Shown piece after piece: positions 1 through 11,691 of a DNA stretch of 64,000 bases (within the stretch, counting starts at the first letter, position 1; the number at the start of each line of letters is the position of its first letter). The position numbers and the translations under genes are program-made. The DNA lies in assembly GCF_016906535.1 (NCBI RefSeq), contig NC_057384.1:682001-746000 (forward strand). Reading direction: 5' to 3'. This stretch comes from Rhizoctonia solani. Taxonomy: Eukaryota; Basidiomycota; Agaricomycetes; Cantharellales; Ceratobasidiaceae. The notes under the pieces were generated by a model, which saw only the letters and a program-made list of their open reading frames with translations, was not told where the DNA came from and ran no database searches.

Positions 1-2850
1 TCTGGGTCGTGTGAACGGCTTCTATGGCTGATTTTGACGGGCCGACTTGAGGCTCATCCATCAAGCGGGTATGCTATAAGTGAGTATTAGTATTGCGTGC
101 AAAAATGTCAATTTGACGAACCTTTGCTGAGCTCGAGTTGTGAGTAATGCGAGGAGGCAGGGGCGGGAGCTCTTCATCTTCGTGATCGTCTTGCTGCGTC
201 TGACGCACCTTCACGGGCTAACAGATAATTTAGTTGCGGCACAGCACGACCAACACTCACGTACCGGGCGCCTCCGACGTGGGGGCTCAAGCTCCTCTTT
301 CTCGGCATCCTCGTCGGTATCCACCGTCGGTGAAAGCTATTGGTGTAAGTAGACAATAATAAATACACGTCTAGGACTGTACTCACCTGTTTACGCTTCC
401 CTTCCTGTTGACCTTGTGTTCTCTCGCGTTCACCTGCAGCACAGTAGACTTTTATTTGTAGTCTAAGGCAAACTTGTTAGCCTGCAGGAGCTTTGAGCAT
501 ACTGACATACCTCGACAGGTTCGGGCTCGGGGGAGCTTTCAATAACGGGACGCTTGGTCACTCTCTTTGTGACAGTTTGAGTGGGCTAACAGATATGTAA
601 AAGTCAAGAAATAAAATGAATAAAATAATTTAGATAACTTACCTGTTCGTCGTCCTCATCCTGACTCTCATCCTCGTCACTATTACCCTTCGCTTCCTTG
701 TGACGACGGCCGCTTGACTTGGAAGCTTCCGGTAAAGCCCCCAGCTCCTTTCCCTTTTACCAGGCTTTGACGCAGCTGTCGGCTTTGCTCCCGCCTTGCC
801 CTTAGAGTTGCTGAAAGTCTTGTTGCGGGCGGTTTCTTGTGCAACAACCTTATCGGCACGTCGGCGCTGAGCGGGGGTTGGCTCGGGCGGCAAGTCCGGT
901 TCCTCGTCCTCGTCGTCCTCGTCGTCCTCGTTGTCCTCGTCATCCTCGTCCTTATCGTAGCGTCTGTCTGCACGTGCCTTGGGCCGTTTGTTCTCGAGGT
1001 CGTGGTCGGCTCGTTTTTTGGGCAGGAAATTCAAAGGAAGTGCCGTCTGGGTGGTCTTGAGACGACGAGCGTTGAGGATGTAGTCGTCCTGGTAGGCAGC
1101 CTTGTTAGTATCAGGGTCGTTCTCGTCCTCAACGTCCTGGTAATCATCTCGATCCCCATTGTCCTCCTCGTCTCTCCCGTCCTGGTCGTCTTGTCCCCCA
1201 GACTCATTGCGCTTGAGATATAGTTTCGCTTTCTTGTTTTCTAGGAGTTAAATTAGCTAAAAATGAATATTTATATTGAATGTTTAGTCAAAAACGTACT
1301 GCCGGCCTTTGTGTAAGCACTGTTCGAGGCAAAATACGAGCTCAGCATCGCATCGATTGCCCAGCTATCCTCGCCCGACTCATTGCGCGTGTGGTACAAG
1401 AAAGGAAATCGTTTGTACATCTAACCAAGTACTGTTAGCCACTTGCACTAAATGAGATAAATAAATACTCACATAATCATTAATTTTCTTCTTCGTCGAC
1501 GGGCCATAGTGCTTGAGCGTGAGCTTCTGACCCGGCTTAAGCGTCAAGTTCCTTGGGCGGAACTTAATTGCAGCCTTGCGGACGAGCTCTGTGGAATGTG
1601 AATAAATGCGAGTGATATAGAAACATGATTACTTACCCGAATGTCTGATGAGAAATCATAGTCGTCCCGTAATCCAATAGCGACATGGATGGGATCGTGG
1701 TTTCCACGGCCGGGCTGATAGCCTTTGGGTTTTTCGATCCGATGGCAGTTTGCCTCGTTCACGGCGCTGAAACTATAAGGGTTAAAATAGAACCCGTGCT
1801 TATCCCCAAACAGGTGCCCATGTTTGAGCACGTGTTCATACTTCTTGTGTCGATGGATGAGTCGTTCCATCAAAGTTCGCTTGATTTGCTGTGTGCCGTT
1901 GACGGTCTCGTATACACGACCCCCACGCTTCCCCGGTCGATTTTCGTAAGACGTTTCGCAAGTGTCGTATGGGTGGGGCGGTGCGTTGCTGTGGTCGTTG
2001 TTGGTTTGGCGACGCTTGGATGGTCCTGATACAGGGGATGGGGAGCGACCACGTTTGCGGGAGTTGGAGGGAGCTGGTGTCGCATCAGGAGAAGGGGTGG
2101 GAATAGGAGGTGGAGTGGGGGATAACAGGCGGTTCTGTCTCGCCTGCTTGTCGCGCCGAGCAAAAGCGCGGGGGGTTGTACTACGCTCAAGTACGGATTC
2201 GGGCTGTTTCTCGGAATTAGGACTGGACCTATCGATCCCAGTAAATTAATTAGTATAACATAATTAGCCCTTGTTTACTGAATGTATGCGATCAAACTTA
2301 CCGGGTGTATGTGTTTTCGAGCTCTAAACGCTTCTTGGGGAAGCCGTTACTGGAGCGGACGTGTGTCAGCAGGCTAAGATACAAATAAATGCGCGTATAA
2401 CTCACTTGTTGGGTTTGCTACTACTAGTCTCTCTGTCCGGCGAAGGCGGCAGAGGTGTGAGGGTTCGATCCTCGGCTGAATCCACAGGGCTGGACAATTG
2501 GCCAAGTGTCGAACCCCGAGATTCATTGAGCTCGTGGCCTACCCAATGTTAGTCCGACAGACTATACGTACTTAAACAAATCCAATGTACCTTTTACTGT
2601 GTCGTCGCGTTCTGGGGGGAGATTGAATTTATAGGAGTTAAACATGGAAAGAGAACTCACGGATTGCTCTGAACGCTAGGAACTGCTTGAACTCGGCTAG
2701 GAGCCCAGGATCCATGTTAGAGAGCTCCATAAATATCTGTACAAATCTCTTGTTTAGCTTCAATTAGTAAATTAGAATATAATCTTGACTTACCTCAAAA
2801 ATTGTCGTATGAAGCCGTTCAAGTCGGAACGTGCGGAGGCAAGCTAAGTG
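1..2850 (-). CDS. Hypothetical charged nuclear-type protein (partial, multi-exon)
   Basis: At least ten short exons read continuously on the minus strand, separated by ~50-nt GT..AG introns. The gene runs off the left edge, because the last exon at 1-75 is still open. Visible parts from the N-terminal side: a helical stretch around 2700-2840 (motif ELSNMDPGLLAEFKQFLAF), a Ser/Pro/Arg-rich linker with basic patches near 2040-2200, a folded-looking segment at 1500-1870 rich in His, Tyr and Phe, a highly acidic Asp/Glu run at 900-960, and Lys/Arg-rich tails. The charge pattern suggests a chromatin or nuclear protein, but I recognise no domain. The start is not fixed: no convincing ATG precedes the exon at ~2840. 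The neighbouring tnp2 remnant leaves open that this is a transposon passenger. The gene model is likely; the function is unknown. Confidence 0.5.
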
Positions 2851-3003
2851 AGGCGAAATGAAAATTTAGGATATTTTTATTGCCGCAGGAACAGTGCCTT
2901 CTGGAAGGCAAGCAGAACAGCAGGACGAGGCGGGAGACAGCAGTGGTGGTCGGGAGCAAGGTGGCGGGGACGGGCGGGGACGGGCGCTGGCGGGGACGAA
3001 CCG

Positions 3004-3063
3004 GCGGATGGGCGATCGGCGGATGGGTGATCGGCGGATGGGTGATCGGCGGATGGATGATCG
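3004..3063. repeat. 15-bp tandem repeat, about four copies
   Basis: The unit CGGCGGATGGGTGAT is repeated about four times with one or two substitutions. On the minus strand it could encode repeats of Ala-Asp-His-Pro-Ser, but there is no ATG and no clear splice link to the gene on the left, so it is listed only as a DNA repeat. Confidence 0.85.
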
Positions 3064-3175
3064 GCAGCCACGTGACTACGCGACCGTGTCCTTGTGGGTC
3101 TCGATCGAAATTAACTAAGTCCCTCGATCAAATTTGACCAAACCTCTCTCCGCTCGCGCCTAGGCCTCATCCCTC

Positions 3176-5157
3176 ATGTCTGCTATTGCTCGGCGCTTTC
3201 CTGGCAGCGGCGTCCTAGTCTATTGTGCTCACTGCAAATGTTTATTAATTCTAACACTCGAAATAAACATATGAAGGACTGGCGGCCCAACTTGGATTCG
3301 GATGTACAAACATTTAACATTGTGCTCTGAGAATTAAGTACTGATAGTTTTTAGGACAAAGACTTGGAAAGAAACAATGATATCAACATAAATGACGATT
3401 CACCGCCGGGGGACTCGCAGACGGAGAACAAGGAAATGAGGACGCGAACATGACAGGCGCGCCCGGTGAGCATCATTTGAAGCTATTATTAATATATTTC
3501 TACTAAAGAACTGCTTACATGTACCTCAGATTCTCAGACTAAAAGTAATGATAACGATATTGCTCATCAACTAGCGGGTCAGGAGTTTCGCATGGAAGGT
3601 ATGTCCCCATAGTTGCTATCAAAATCTGAATATGTGCTAATAAAATTACTATAGAATATCCACAGATCAACGACACAATTGGCTATAATACATACGACCC
3701 CGAAGGCGATACATTGGACGATGATGACCGTTCGGACTACTCGCGCGGCAGCTGGTACCGGGTCGCCACACCCCTCCCTTCTCCACCGTCGCCTCCACCC
3801 GAACATGAGAGCGGTCTCTCAGAGCCCGACGATGATGGATTCCAGAACGTTGACGCCGAGGACTATCGGGAATACGAACGATGGTACGCGGAGGATAACA
3901 TATATGAAGACTCAGAGATGCGTAAGCACTTTTATACAAATGAATTTATCCATTGTTACTCACGATTTTGCTAAGTACTGACGATGAGGAGGTTGATAGC
4001 ATCATCATGCTAGCGATCCGACAGTTTGGAAGTGTTACACAGAACGACTATGAACGAATTCGATATTCTTACCGACATAAGCTTCAACTCATGAGTACCC
4101 AACGCTTGAGGACACGTATCGCCGCTCTCTCCGGCGTTGAACCAGAGAACGTCGACTGCTGTCTCAAGTATGTCATGCATTCACTGGACAGTACGCCGAA
4201 GAGGATGTCTGTTCGAAATGCAACGAACCCCGTTACGACTACAAGGGTCGACCTCGAAAGACCTTTCAGTACCTCCTGCCACCCCACGCTCCGCGCATAT
4301 TTCAACAACCCCGACTTCATTCGGAAAATGCTTTATCGATTTAATTTTGTTCGACAGCCAGGTGAAATGAATGATTTCTTTAATTCATCTCGGTACGATA
4401 AACTATTGCACACGAATATTGTCATTGACGGCGACGACACTGGAGTGCCTCACTTCCCCGGCAAACACGACATTGCACTTGCAATCATGACTGACGGCGT
4501 CCAGATCTTCGACCAGGTTCTACCGAGACTAACACGTGCTGGCCGATCATGGCCCAGAACCTTAACCTGCCGCCGGAGGAACGAGCTCAGATGCGGAATC
4601 TTATTCCGTTAGGAGTTATCCTGGGCCAAACAAGCCCAAGGATTTTGACTCGTTCCTCGTCCCTCTTGTGAACGAATTTATCGAGCTTGCCAAGGGTATC
4701 GAGGTCTACAACACAATGAACGGCGAAACTATAACATTGCGCGTTCATCCGACAATCATCTCTGGCAATATGCAGGCAATTAAATACTTGATGAATTTCA
4801 AGGGTCCAAACGCTCAAGTGCCTTGTCGTGAGTGTCTTATTGTTGGCTGTTACCACCAGGGGAGGAAAAACGTACTATATACCTCTGGCCGAGCCGCTTC
4901 GCGCGGACTCTACTTCCGTTCAATCGTACGATGCTCATAGCCTCCCCCTTCGAACCGACAAAAAGACAGCTGCACAAACTAGAAGGATTATGAGACCGCA
5001 CGCGTGGGTCTTGCCGATGATTTACGCAAAAAGTACGGTATATGCGGACCGTCTATTCTTGATCGCATACCCTCTCTAAGCCGACCGGCCTCTTATCCCC
5101 ATGAGTTTATGCACTTGTTCTTACTCAACCATGGCCCGCTCTCTTTTCTCTGTGGAC
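3176..5157 (+). pseudogene. Degenerate tnp2-type (CACTA/EnSpm-like) transposase
   Basis: The reading starts at an ATG followed by a CxxC zinc-ligand pair (motif VYCAHC), passes through short acidic exons at 3355-3925, and reaches the conserved core from 3976. Core motifs seen: RPFSTSCHPTLRAYF, VIDGDDTGVPHFPGKHD, TCWPIMAQNLNLPPEER, FVNEFIELAKG-like, NAQVPCRECLI and YPHEFMHLFLLNHGP. These are in the order expected of the Transposase_21/tnp2 family common in agaricomycetes. The reading needs frame changes near 3245, near 4530, near 4620 and near 4860, and it stops shortly after 5150, well before a usual C-terminus. It is therefore a dead copy. Terminal inverted repeats were not found. The family call is knowledge-based; the frame breaks are seen directly. 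Confidence 0.7.
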
Positions 5158-8100
5158 TAATACACACTCTGGTATCTCTGATTCTGGTCGCGAGCAATAC
5201 TGATTTCGCATTCCGACTTAGTTCTCATAGGCACCGAAACAGTTGGTGCGACGAATGATGGACCTATGACACGGCTCTCGTAGTGGTTATATCTCATAGT
5301 TTGTAAGTTAGCCACCACGCGGTTACAAATAACGGCAATCAAAAGGGCCGTCGCCACGCGAATGTGTGCTGATGCATGACTGACGCGCCTCCAGCCTTCA
5401 GTTGACTTGGGATAAAAGAACTTCTCCGAATGGCACATCAATACCTGTGCACCGAACCACCTTGGATATCATTTTATTCTATTTAGTATGAATCGGTTGT
5501 GAACCGCTCGCTAACAAGAAGGAAAGTTTGTGGCGCCAGATACACAAGTACTAGCGCCGGGATCATGCCAGCAGCCCACAAACCCCCATAATAGCACTCA
5601 TAGCTACAACCACGAGACATTCTGCTTCGAACGGATACACCCTCACTTCGATATGTTCCGCATTGATTAAGCGTATGAAGAAATAAAGTTGTCTCAGGGG
5701 CTCCAAACCAGAATATTGCGGCAACTGCAGCTACAGCTGTGATCCCTATCTCCTATATACATGTGCTCATCATAGGTTGCGGATCATATAGGCAGTGGGT
5801 GCAGACGTGATGTATGCTGAATAGTCTCTGTCAACTCAAGCATAGCGGAGGCCTCTGTCGTTTCGGAGAAAACTTACGATGGCCATTGGATGATTACGTG
5901 AGTCACTCACTTGAAATTTCTAGTTCGTCAAAGCCGCAGCAGTAAATAAGTTCGGTAACCAGTTTTTTTGTATAGAATTATTGCCTTTCACATGTACTCT
6001 ATACGAGGCTTTCGATAACCAGTTTGTTACGCTACGCATGTCCATGACGCAATGCCTATCAAGAAAACGGGATTCGCTACTATCGAACTAAGTGACTATA
6101 TATACAAAAGCATCCGGCTTGGGACAAGATAATACTGGCTCTTTCGTGGACATGTGAGCCACAGCGCGTGGAGTCATCAGTGCGGTATTTGACCGAGGAG
6201 GAGGGTCGCGGTCATATGAGACCTTATGGCGCACTGACCGCGAGAACCCAACCTGCCCTGGCGTTTTCAGAACTCACACACATCCCTAAAGCCCCTTCGC
6301 ATATTTAATTTTCTCTATCTGTTTATTTGTTCATCTTACCATACATCCATGCCTGTGACCTACCGATACTGCGCGGTTCTCTGCCACCCTAAGCCTTCGA
6401 TCCGGACGGAGCCGCAGTCTACGGTGGCTACGACCTCCCCCACATGTACTGCGTACACAATACACAGTATGGATGATAGCGACCGACGCATAGGTTAAGC
6501 ATCTATAGATAGCCTGGGTAAACCTCAGCAACAAGGTCTTCAGTATCAGATAATACAGGCGGCCGCGTTTGGAACACATAAACATGCAATCGCGAGTGGC
6601 CGATATCTCAGGGTAACATAGATACGTGGTGTACGTACTTTCTGTGCTTGATGGTGTACTTGGGGTTACAAAAATGCTTCAAGCATGCTGTGCACTTCTG
6701 GAAGAATACACTACTGGTAATTTGAATACATCTAAGTATATGCATTCACTTCACGAATTGGTGCCTCAGTTGATCGTGCACTGCTCAATCGTAGAGAATT
6801 CGATTCTGGACCTTTCGGTTTTACTGTCAAAAATGGCGTTAGTTATTAGAGCAGCATCTGGGACTCCAGACGTCGTATTTTCTAGAGATGCAAACGCGCA
6901 CATAAATCTGATTCGTAACCCACGACCAAAATCCCGGGCCACCTCAGCAGCTAGGCAGTGTATCTACGTATTTTTATATGGGCGGGAATTATGATAGCAC
7001 ACCTCGACTAGATCCACGTCCGTTACCTGCCCATGTCCCCCAAAATGACCTGGTTCGCGCTACCCCCGACACAATAAGAAGCTGGAACATTAGCATCGCT
7101 TTTATCGCCGTTGCATTCATAACGACTGGTTATACAGATTGAAACGGGGCATTGAGAAGAAAATGCGTTAACTGGAGGACATCCTCCCATTTAACGTCAT
7201 ACATCCTCAAGGTGATTGGTATAAATCACACGGACTAATTATACCATGCTGGTCGGATAACATAACATCGAACGGTGCCTTCTTGCCTTATTTCAACTTT
7301 GCTATTATTATCTGCCCCTATAGATACTTTCATTCGTCTATCTATATTTACTATCCGCCCTTCTACCTGAATGGATTTTTCATTCCCAATCTCGTTCCTT
7401 TCATCCCCCCTGCTGGAGCAGTCGTGAGCCTTAACGGAAAGGATAGTGGAACCGATGGTTTTAGTCGTAACAACAATTATTCGTACTGTGTAGTGGCATA
7501 AAGTAAATTTCACAATGATTAAAAGGATATATCCATGTGAGTATGCCGGAGGATGAACGATGCCATGCATATGTTAATCGCTCCTTCCCTCAGAGTTCTT
7601 AATAATATTACCCTGCGGAACACGCTCCTTCCCGTTCTCTATTTTAACTCTTTCGTATTCTTTATAGCCAGCGTAACCTGTAACCAGATCTAGTACTAGT
7701 TGTCACAATGAGTTTGCTTTGTTGAATACTGCCCAGGTCCCTGGACCCGTGTGCATACGTCATACAATTCACTGGCAACACCATAACTACAAAGGATTTG
7801 GTATGCACACTCAGATATTATTTTTCCCATATGCACTGGTTGACGAACCTTACCATATATTAACATTGATGGATGATCATCCCATGTTGAACTGCTATGA
7901 GGTTGATACTGTATGCCCCGAGTGAACAGGTGAATGGATTAATTTGAAATAAATGCGAGTCCATTCTGTGTAGGTTTTGTTTGCTCATTTAGGTAGCACG
8001 TTGGCCGACCTTCCGGGTATTCCCTGAAACTGCGAATTTAAATGAATTGGCCGCGTGCGCCTCCTGTCTGAGCATCGCCTGCAGTGTATCGAACAGTCTT

Positions 8101-9026
8101 GCGAATTCTCAAACTCGTATTTCCATCCAATTTAGTTCAATTCTCAGTATCGGATAAATTAGACCGTTCTTACTGATGAGGAGATTCTAAGGTGTGCAAA
8201 TGCTCTAATCGGTGTGAACACTTAGGACCGACAACACACTAAGGCCCAGGAAGTAGTTTGAAATACTTTGAATGTTCTCCCATTTCTGGGGACCATGGGG
8301 ACCTTGCCAGGTAGATCCCAGTCTAGCGGTTTAGTCACCCTTGTGCTCCAGACCAACTTTTCAATGCCCACCGGCGGCGCTAAGAAATGAATGAGTTATG
8401 TGGCTTCTTTTGGAAAACTGCAATGACAATGGATTTATTCGCCTAGAATATATGAACCAGCTAAAGTTTTGGGCTTAGTTAGTCGAGTCTAGTTGTCACA
8501 AGGGGTTTACGGTTGATTGACAGACGCCAAGAGTTCCGCACCCAACTGTCAAGTTAATGAGACCATCAACAAGCCAGTGATTAGCTTTGGTGACGTTATT
8601 AAATGTTCTGGCACCGAGGGCGTACTTTCCCGAACTATCCCGGTGAAGGATCAAGGATGGGGACCTCTGATCAGTCTAAGAACCCCTTCCCCAAAAGGGC
8701 GAATTTTAATATTGGCGTTGGTAGTATTTGTGTCTATGGATGTATTCGTTAAGGGAAATCACTGCTCTGGTAAACTTACCTTATACCATAGGATCTCGGA
8801 CTTCCGGGTGGCGATCGGCGTGTCGGTCGGCGTTATGATCTACAGACATTAGGGTTGGAATATTAAGCGAATCAATGCATCCCCCTTCGGGAAAGATGAA
8901 CGTGTGAAAATTGAAGGTTATTTGTGATCACATCCTCGAGGAACAGATCAGAAGTCACCTGGTAGCAAAAGTACATTCATTCGGGTTTGATTTTACTAAT
9001 TTACAACTATATGCACATTAGTTTGG
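5158..9026. other. Gene-poor region
   Basis: Open frames here (for example 6626-6994 + and 8517-8852 +) carry no family motif, have no consistent splice pattern and look random. The stretch is fairly AT-rich and probably holds decayed mobile DNA next to the broken transposase. A ~45-bp segment at 6375-6420 recurs at 45803-45846. Confidence 0.5.
6375..6420. repeat. Dispersed ~45-bp repeat, copy 1
   Basis: The segment beginning GTTCTCTGCCACCC and ending CGCAGTCT aligns with 45803-45846 apart from a few substitutions and a short indel. It lies in otherwise non-coding DNA, so it is likely a remnant of a repeated element. Confidence 0.6.
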
Positions 9027-9961
9027 TTAGGAAGTTCGTGCCTCCTGGAACCTTTTGGCGGCCTCCTTGAAGTTGATGACATTCCAGATGGCCTTGAGGT
9101 ACTGCAATGGGATTTTAGATATCATTTGGCCAGGGGAAATGATGGCATAGCTTACGTCAGGTTTCACATTCTTGTACTGCAGGTAAAAGGCCTATAAAAT
9201 CTACGTTAGGGACCAACTTGAGCAGCGTTATTCTGGGGCAACTTACATGCTCCCATATGTCGACACCAATAATCGGAACATGAGCTGACAAGTAAACCAA
9301 GTAAGTTAAGATCTATGTGGAGTTATCTAGGACTCACAGAGCAACGGATCCTGGTTGGAAGTGGTTACGATTTCCAGTTTCTTAGTAAATTTGTTGTATC
9401 CCTTGCATAGAGCACGTTAGAAATATGTTGATTTGAATTAGTGAATAGTGATACTCACCAGCCATCCCCACCCACTTCCTTGGATTGCGGCTGTCTGCTC
9501 GTTAAACTTCTTAATGAGCGCATCTACGCTACCGAAATCTTTCTCAATCGCCTTCTTGAATTCCCCATCCTCCAGCTTAGTCTCAGGGCTCCCATTGGGC
9601 GCCAAATTCTTCCAAAATAGTGAGTGGTTAATGTGCCCACCGCCGTTAAACTTGAGAGCGGCCTGGAGTGCAATGCGCTCCTTGACCGATGGTGCTTTAG
9701 CGTGAGATTCTTCGGCGGCGTTCAGTCCGTTGACATAGGTCTGGTGGTGCTTCTTATGGTGAAGGGTCATGATCTCCTCGGAGATATGGGGTTCGAGTGC
9801 CTACATGCGCGAATGTGACTCGCATAACCGGGCGGCACGCCTTGCATACTCACATTGTAGGGATACGGCAAGTCAGGAAGAGAATGGATTGAAGCTGTTG
9901 CAGAGGCAGCAAATGCCCGACGCGCCGGGATACGGGTAGCGGTGCGAGTAAGAGCAAACAT
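9027..9961 (-). CDS. SOD2: Mitochondrial manganese superoxide dismutase
   Basis: Converts superoxide to hydrogen peroxide and oxygen in the mitochondrial matrix. Four or five exons are seen: exon 1 9854-9961, exon 2 9459-9800, exon 3 about 9338-9401, then the C-terminal exons ending at TAA 9027-9029. The first exon starts [18 protein letters not shown], a typical basic mitochondrial presequence, followed by the mature start LPDLPYPYN. Metal ligands fit the Mn/Fe family: [23 protein letters not shown] and the signature [13 protein letters not shown]. The C-terminus is [18 protein letters not shown]. The total of about 220 residues is normal. An in-frame upstream start at 10021 would add 20 residues; the 9961 ATG is preferred because it begins the presequence. 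It is divergent from the ELP5-like gene, with 139 bp between the starts. Confidence 0.93.
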
Positions 9962-10100
9962 GGCGGAATGGTGGTGGTTGCGAGCGATTAGACAACGATG
10001 ACGTTGGTCACGCACGCTCATTAGGTGATCGCCCGTGGGTCGGCTTCCGATTTGTTGATGTTTGGCCAGACGGATGAAGAAATTAGATTAGATTCTTGGG
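9962..10100. promoter_or_regulatory. Shared divergent promoter region (SOD / ELP5)
   Basis: Only 139 bp separate the two start codons of divergently transcribed genes, so both promoters and 5' UTRs must lie in or overlap this interval, unless the upstream SOD start is used. No individual factor site is called. Confidence 0.55.
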
Positions 10101-11442
10101 ATGACTGCACCAATCAAACCCCGAACAGAGTCTTTGCTCGATCCACTTGGTACATCCCCAAGTCTCTTGCTGATTCAATATGACATCTCGTCGCCATTTT
10201 CTCCAATACTTGAACAAACTGTCAAGGATTTGATAACAAGGCAAGTAAGAATTACATTTTGTCCCAAGCTATGATTGACTCAAGCGTGGTGTCAGTCAAG
10301 TGCAGATAATATTCGTATCCTTCCTTCTATCCCCTGGGCATTATATAACGAACATCGGGTCACCTCTGCTTCATGTGCTCGACTATAGTGCCATCATCCT
10401 AGGATATAGTGATAAATCGATCCCTGATTTATCATCCGTGGTCACAGCCAGACTGTCATCGAGTACGCCTGCCTTTTGAATAATTTGGATTATACACTCA
10501 AATTATAACCCAGTACCCAAAGGCCCGGTAGCATTGATAATTGATTCGGCAGATACAATCCTAATTGACACGGGTTCGCATGCAAACACTTTCAAACTTT
10601 GGCCAAGCTATTTGGAACTATCACACAGCACTCTAGTTCCTCGAGACTCATACTGCCTGTCTCATCTAGATCTCCCTGCTTCCATCGCTGGTATCTACGG
10701 CCTTCCAAGTACGAGTTCCCAGACCCCAAACCTCGCCAATCCACACTCTCATACACTTGGTGTTACATTCGCCTGCGCTTCTTTCTCATCTCGTTCACCA
10801 GTATCATTTGGCACTCCCTCCTGTCAACACCGTTCCTGAACCTGCTACATCTCGATTCTGGTCTGTATTTACCCCTGTTGCTGGCCGTAACACTGGGGAG
10901 CAGTTAGTCATGGGAGTTGGAACTCAGGGGTCAGCTGGACCATCAGACAGTCACGATTTGTTGGCTAACAGAGATTCAAACTCTGGAGTAGTCGAGGTTA
11001 GGACCAGATCAAGGGCAGGGGGTCAGAAGGGAGTACGTATTATACTACGACCTTGGCGGTTTGACCACGAGCGCGACCGGATTGCATGGTCCGGATGGAA
11101 TGATATACACGGCTTGCGCGCGTATGATCCACGCGATCAAGTAAGTTTGAATGCACAGGCTATCACGAGATGAGCTCAAAGTCATTAGGATGGTGGGCAT
11201 AGCCCCCGCCATCGACAATTTATCATTTAATCTTCAGCTATCGGACGCTCAGCAACAGGCAAGGGCAAGCGTACCACTTCCATATACTAATGAAGGAAAA
11301 GGTGCGTGTGAGTCTTCGCATTAAACTGTATAATCTTATCTCTGGGAGAACAGCTCCAACGGGTGACAGTGAAATTATTTACATTCCTGACCAAGCCGAC
11401 GATTTTGACGATGATGATCCGGATGACGATTTGTATATATGA
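10101..11442 (+). CDS. ELP5: Elongator complex subunit 5 (Iki1/Elp5-like)
   Basis: Elp5 is a RecA-fold subunit of the Elp4-5-6 ring of Elongator, which modifies wobble uridine of tRNAs. Exon 1 begins MTAPIKPRTESLLDPLG. A later exon reads PVALIIDSADTILIDTG, matching the Walker-B-like strand of the family. Another contains SRFWSVFTPVAG. The last part reads LSFNLQLSDAQQQARASV, then PLPYTNEG, and ends in the acidic tail QADDFDDDDPDDDLYI, which is characteristic of fungal Iki1 proteins. Exon 2 is open from about 10307, and the intron ending at ~10510 joins it in frame. Between about 10580 and 10760 the family-like reading moves through all three frames without obvious introns, so either small indels or an unusual structure is present. 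The start and stop look sound. Confidence 0.7.
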
Positions 11443-11691
11443 AGGCGATGATATAGCTAGTTAGATGACTGAGTTTTTTGTATGTAAAACTGAGTCACCA
11501 TGGGCCCCGCATTGTGTGCACATGCGCGGGTGAAAGCCATGTCGCTTACCTAAGTGCGGAGGACGACCCGATGAATACAGGAGGGACACAGCCCCAGTTC
11601 AAAAACCAATCTGGTTTAATGAGGTCATAAAGTGCCCTAGCTCCCACCAGCAACAACCACCACCACCCGCAACTGAAATCATCACGAAGTT

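Noticed and set aside
837..1223. 128-codon plus-strand frame made of Val/Leu runs
   Set aside because: Complement of the Asp/Glu-coding repeat in the minus-strand gene; looks membrane-like only by chance.
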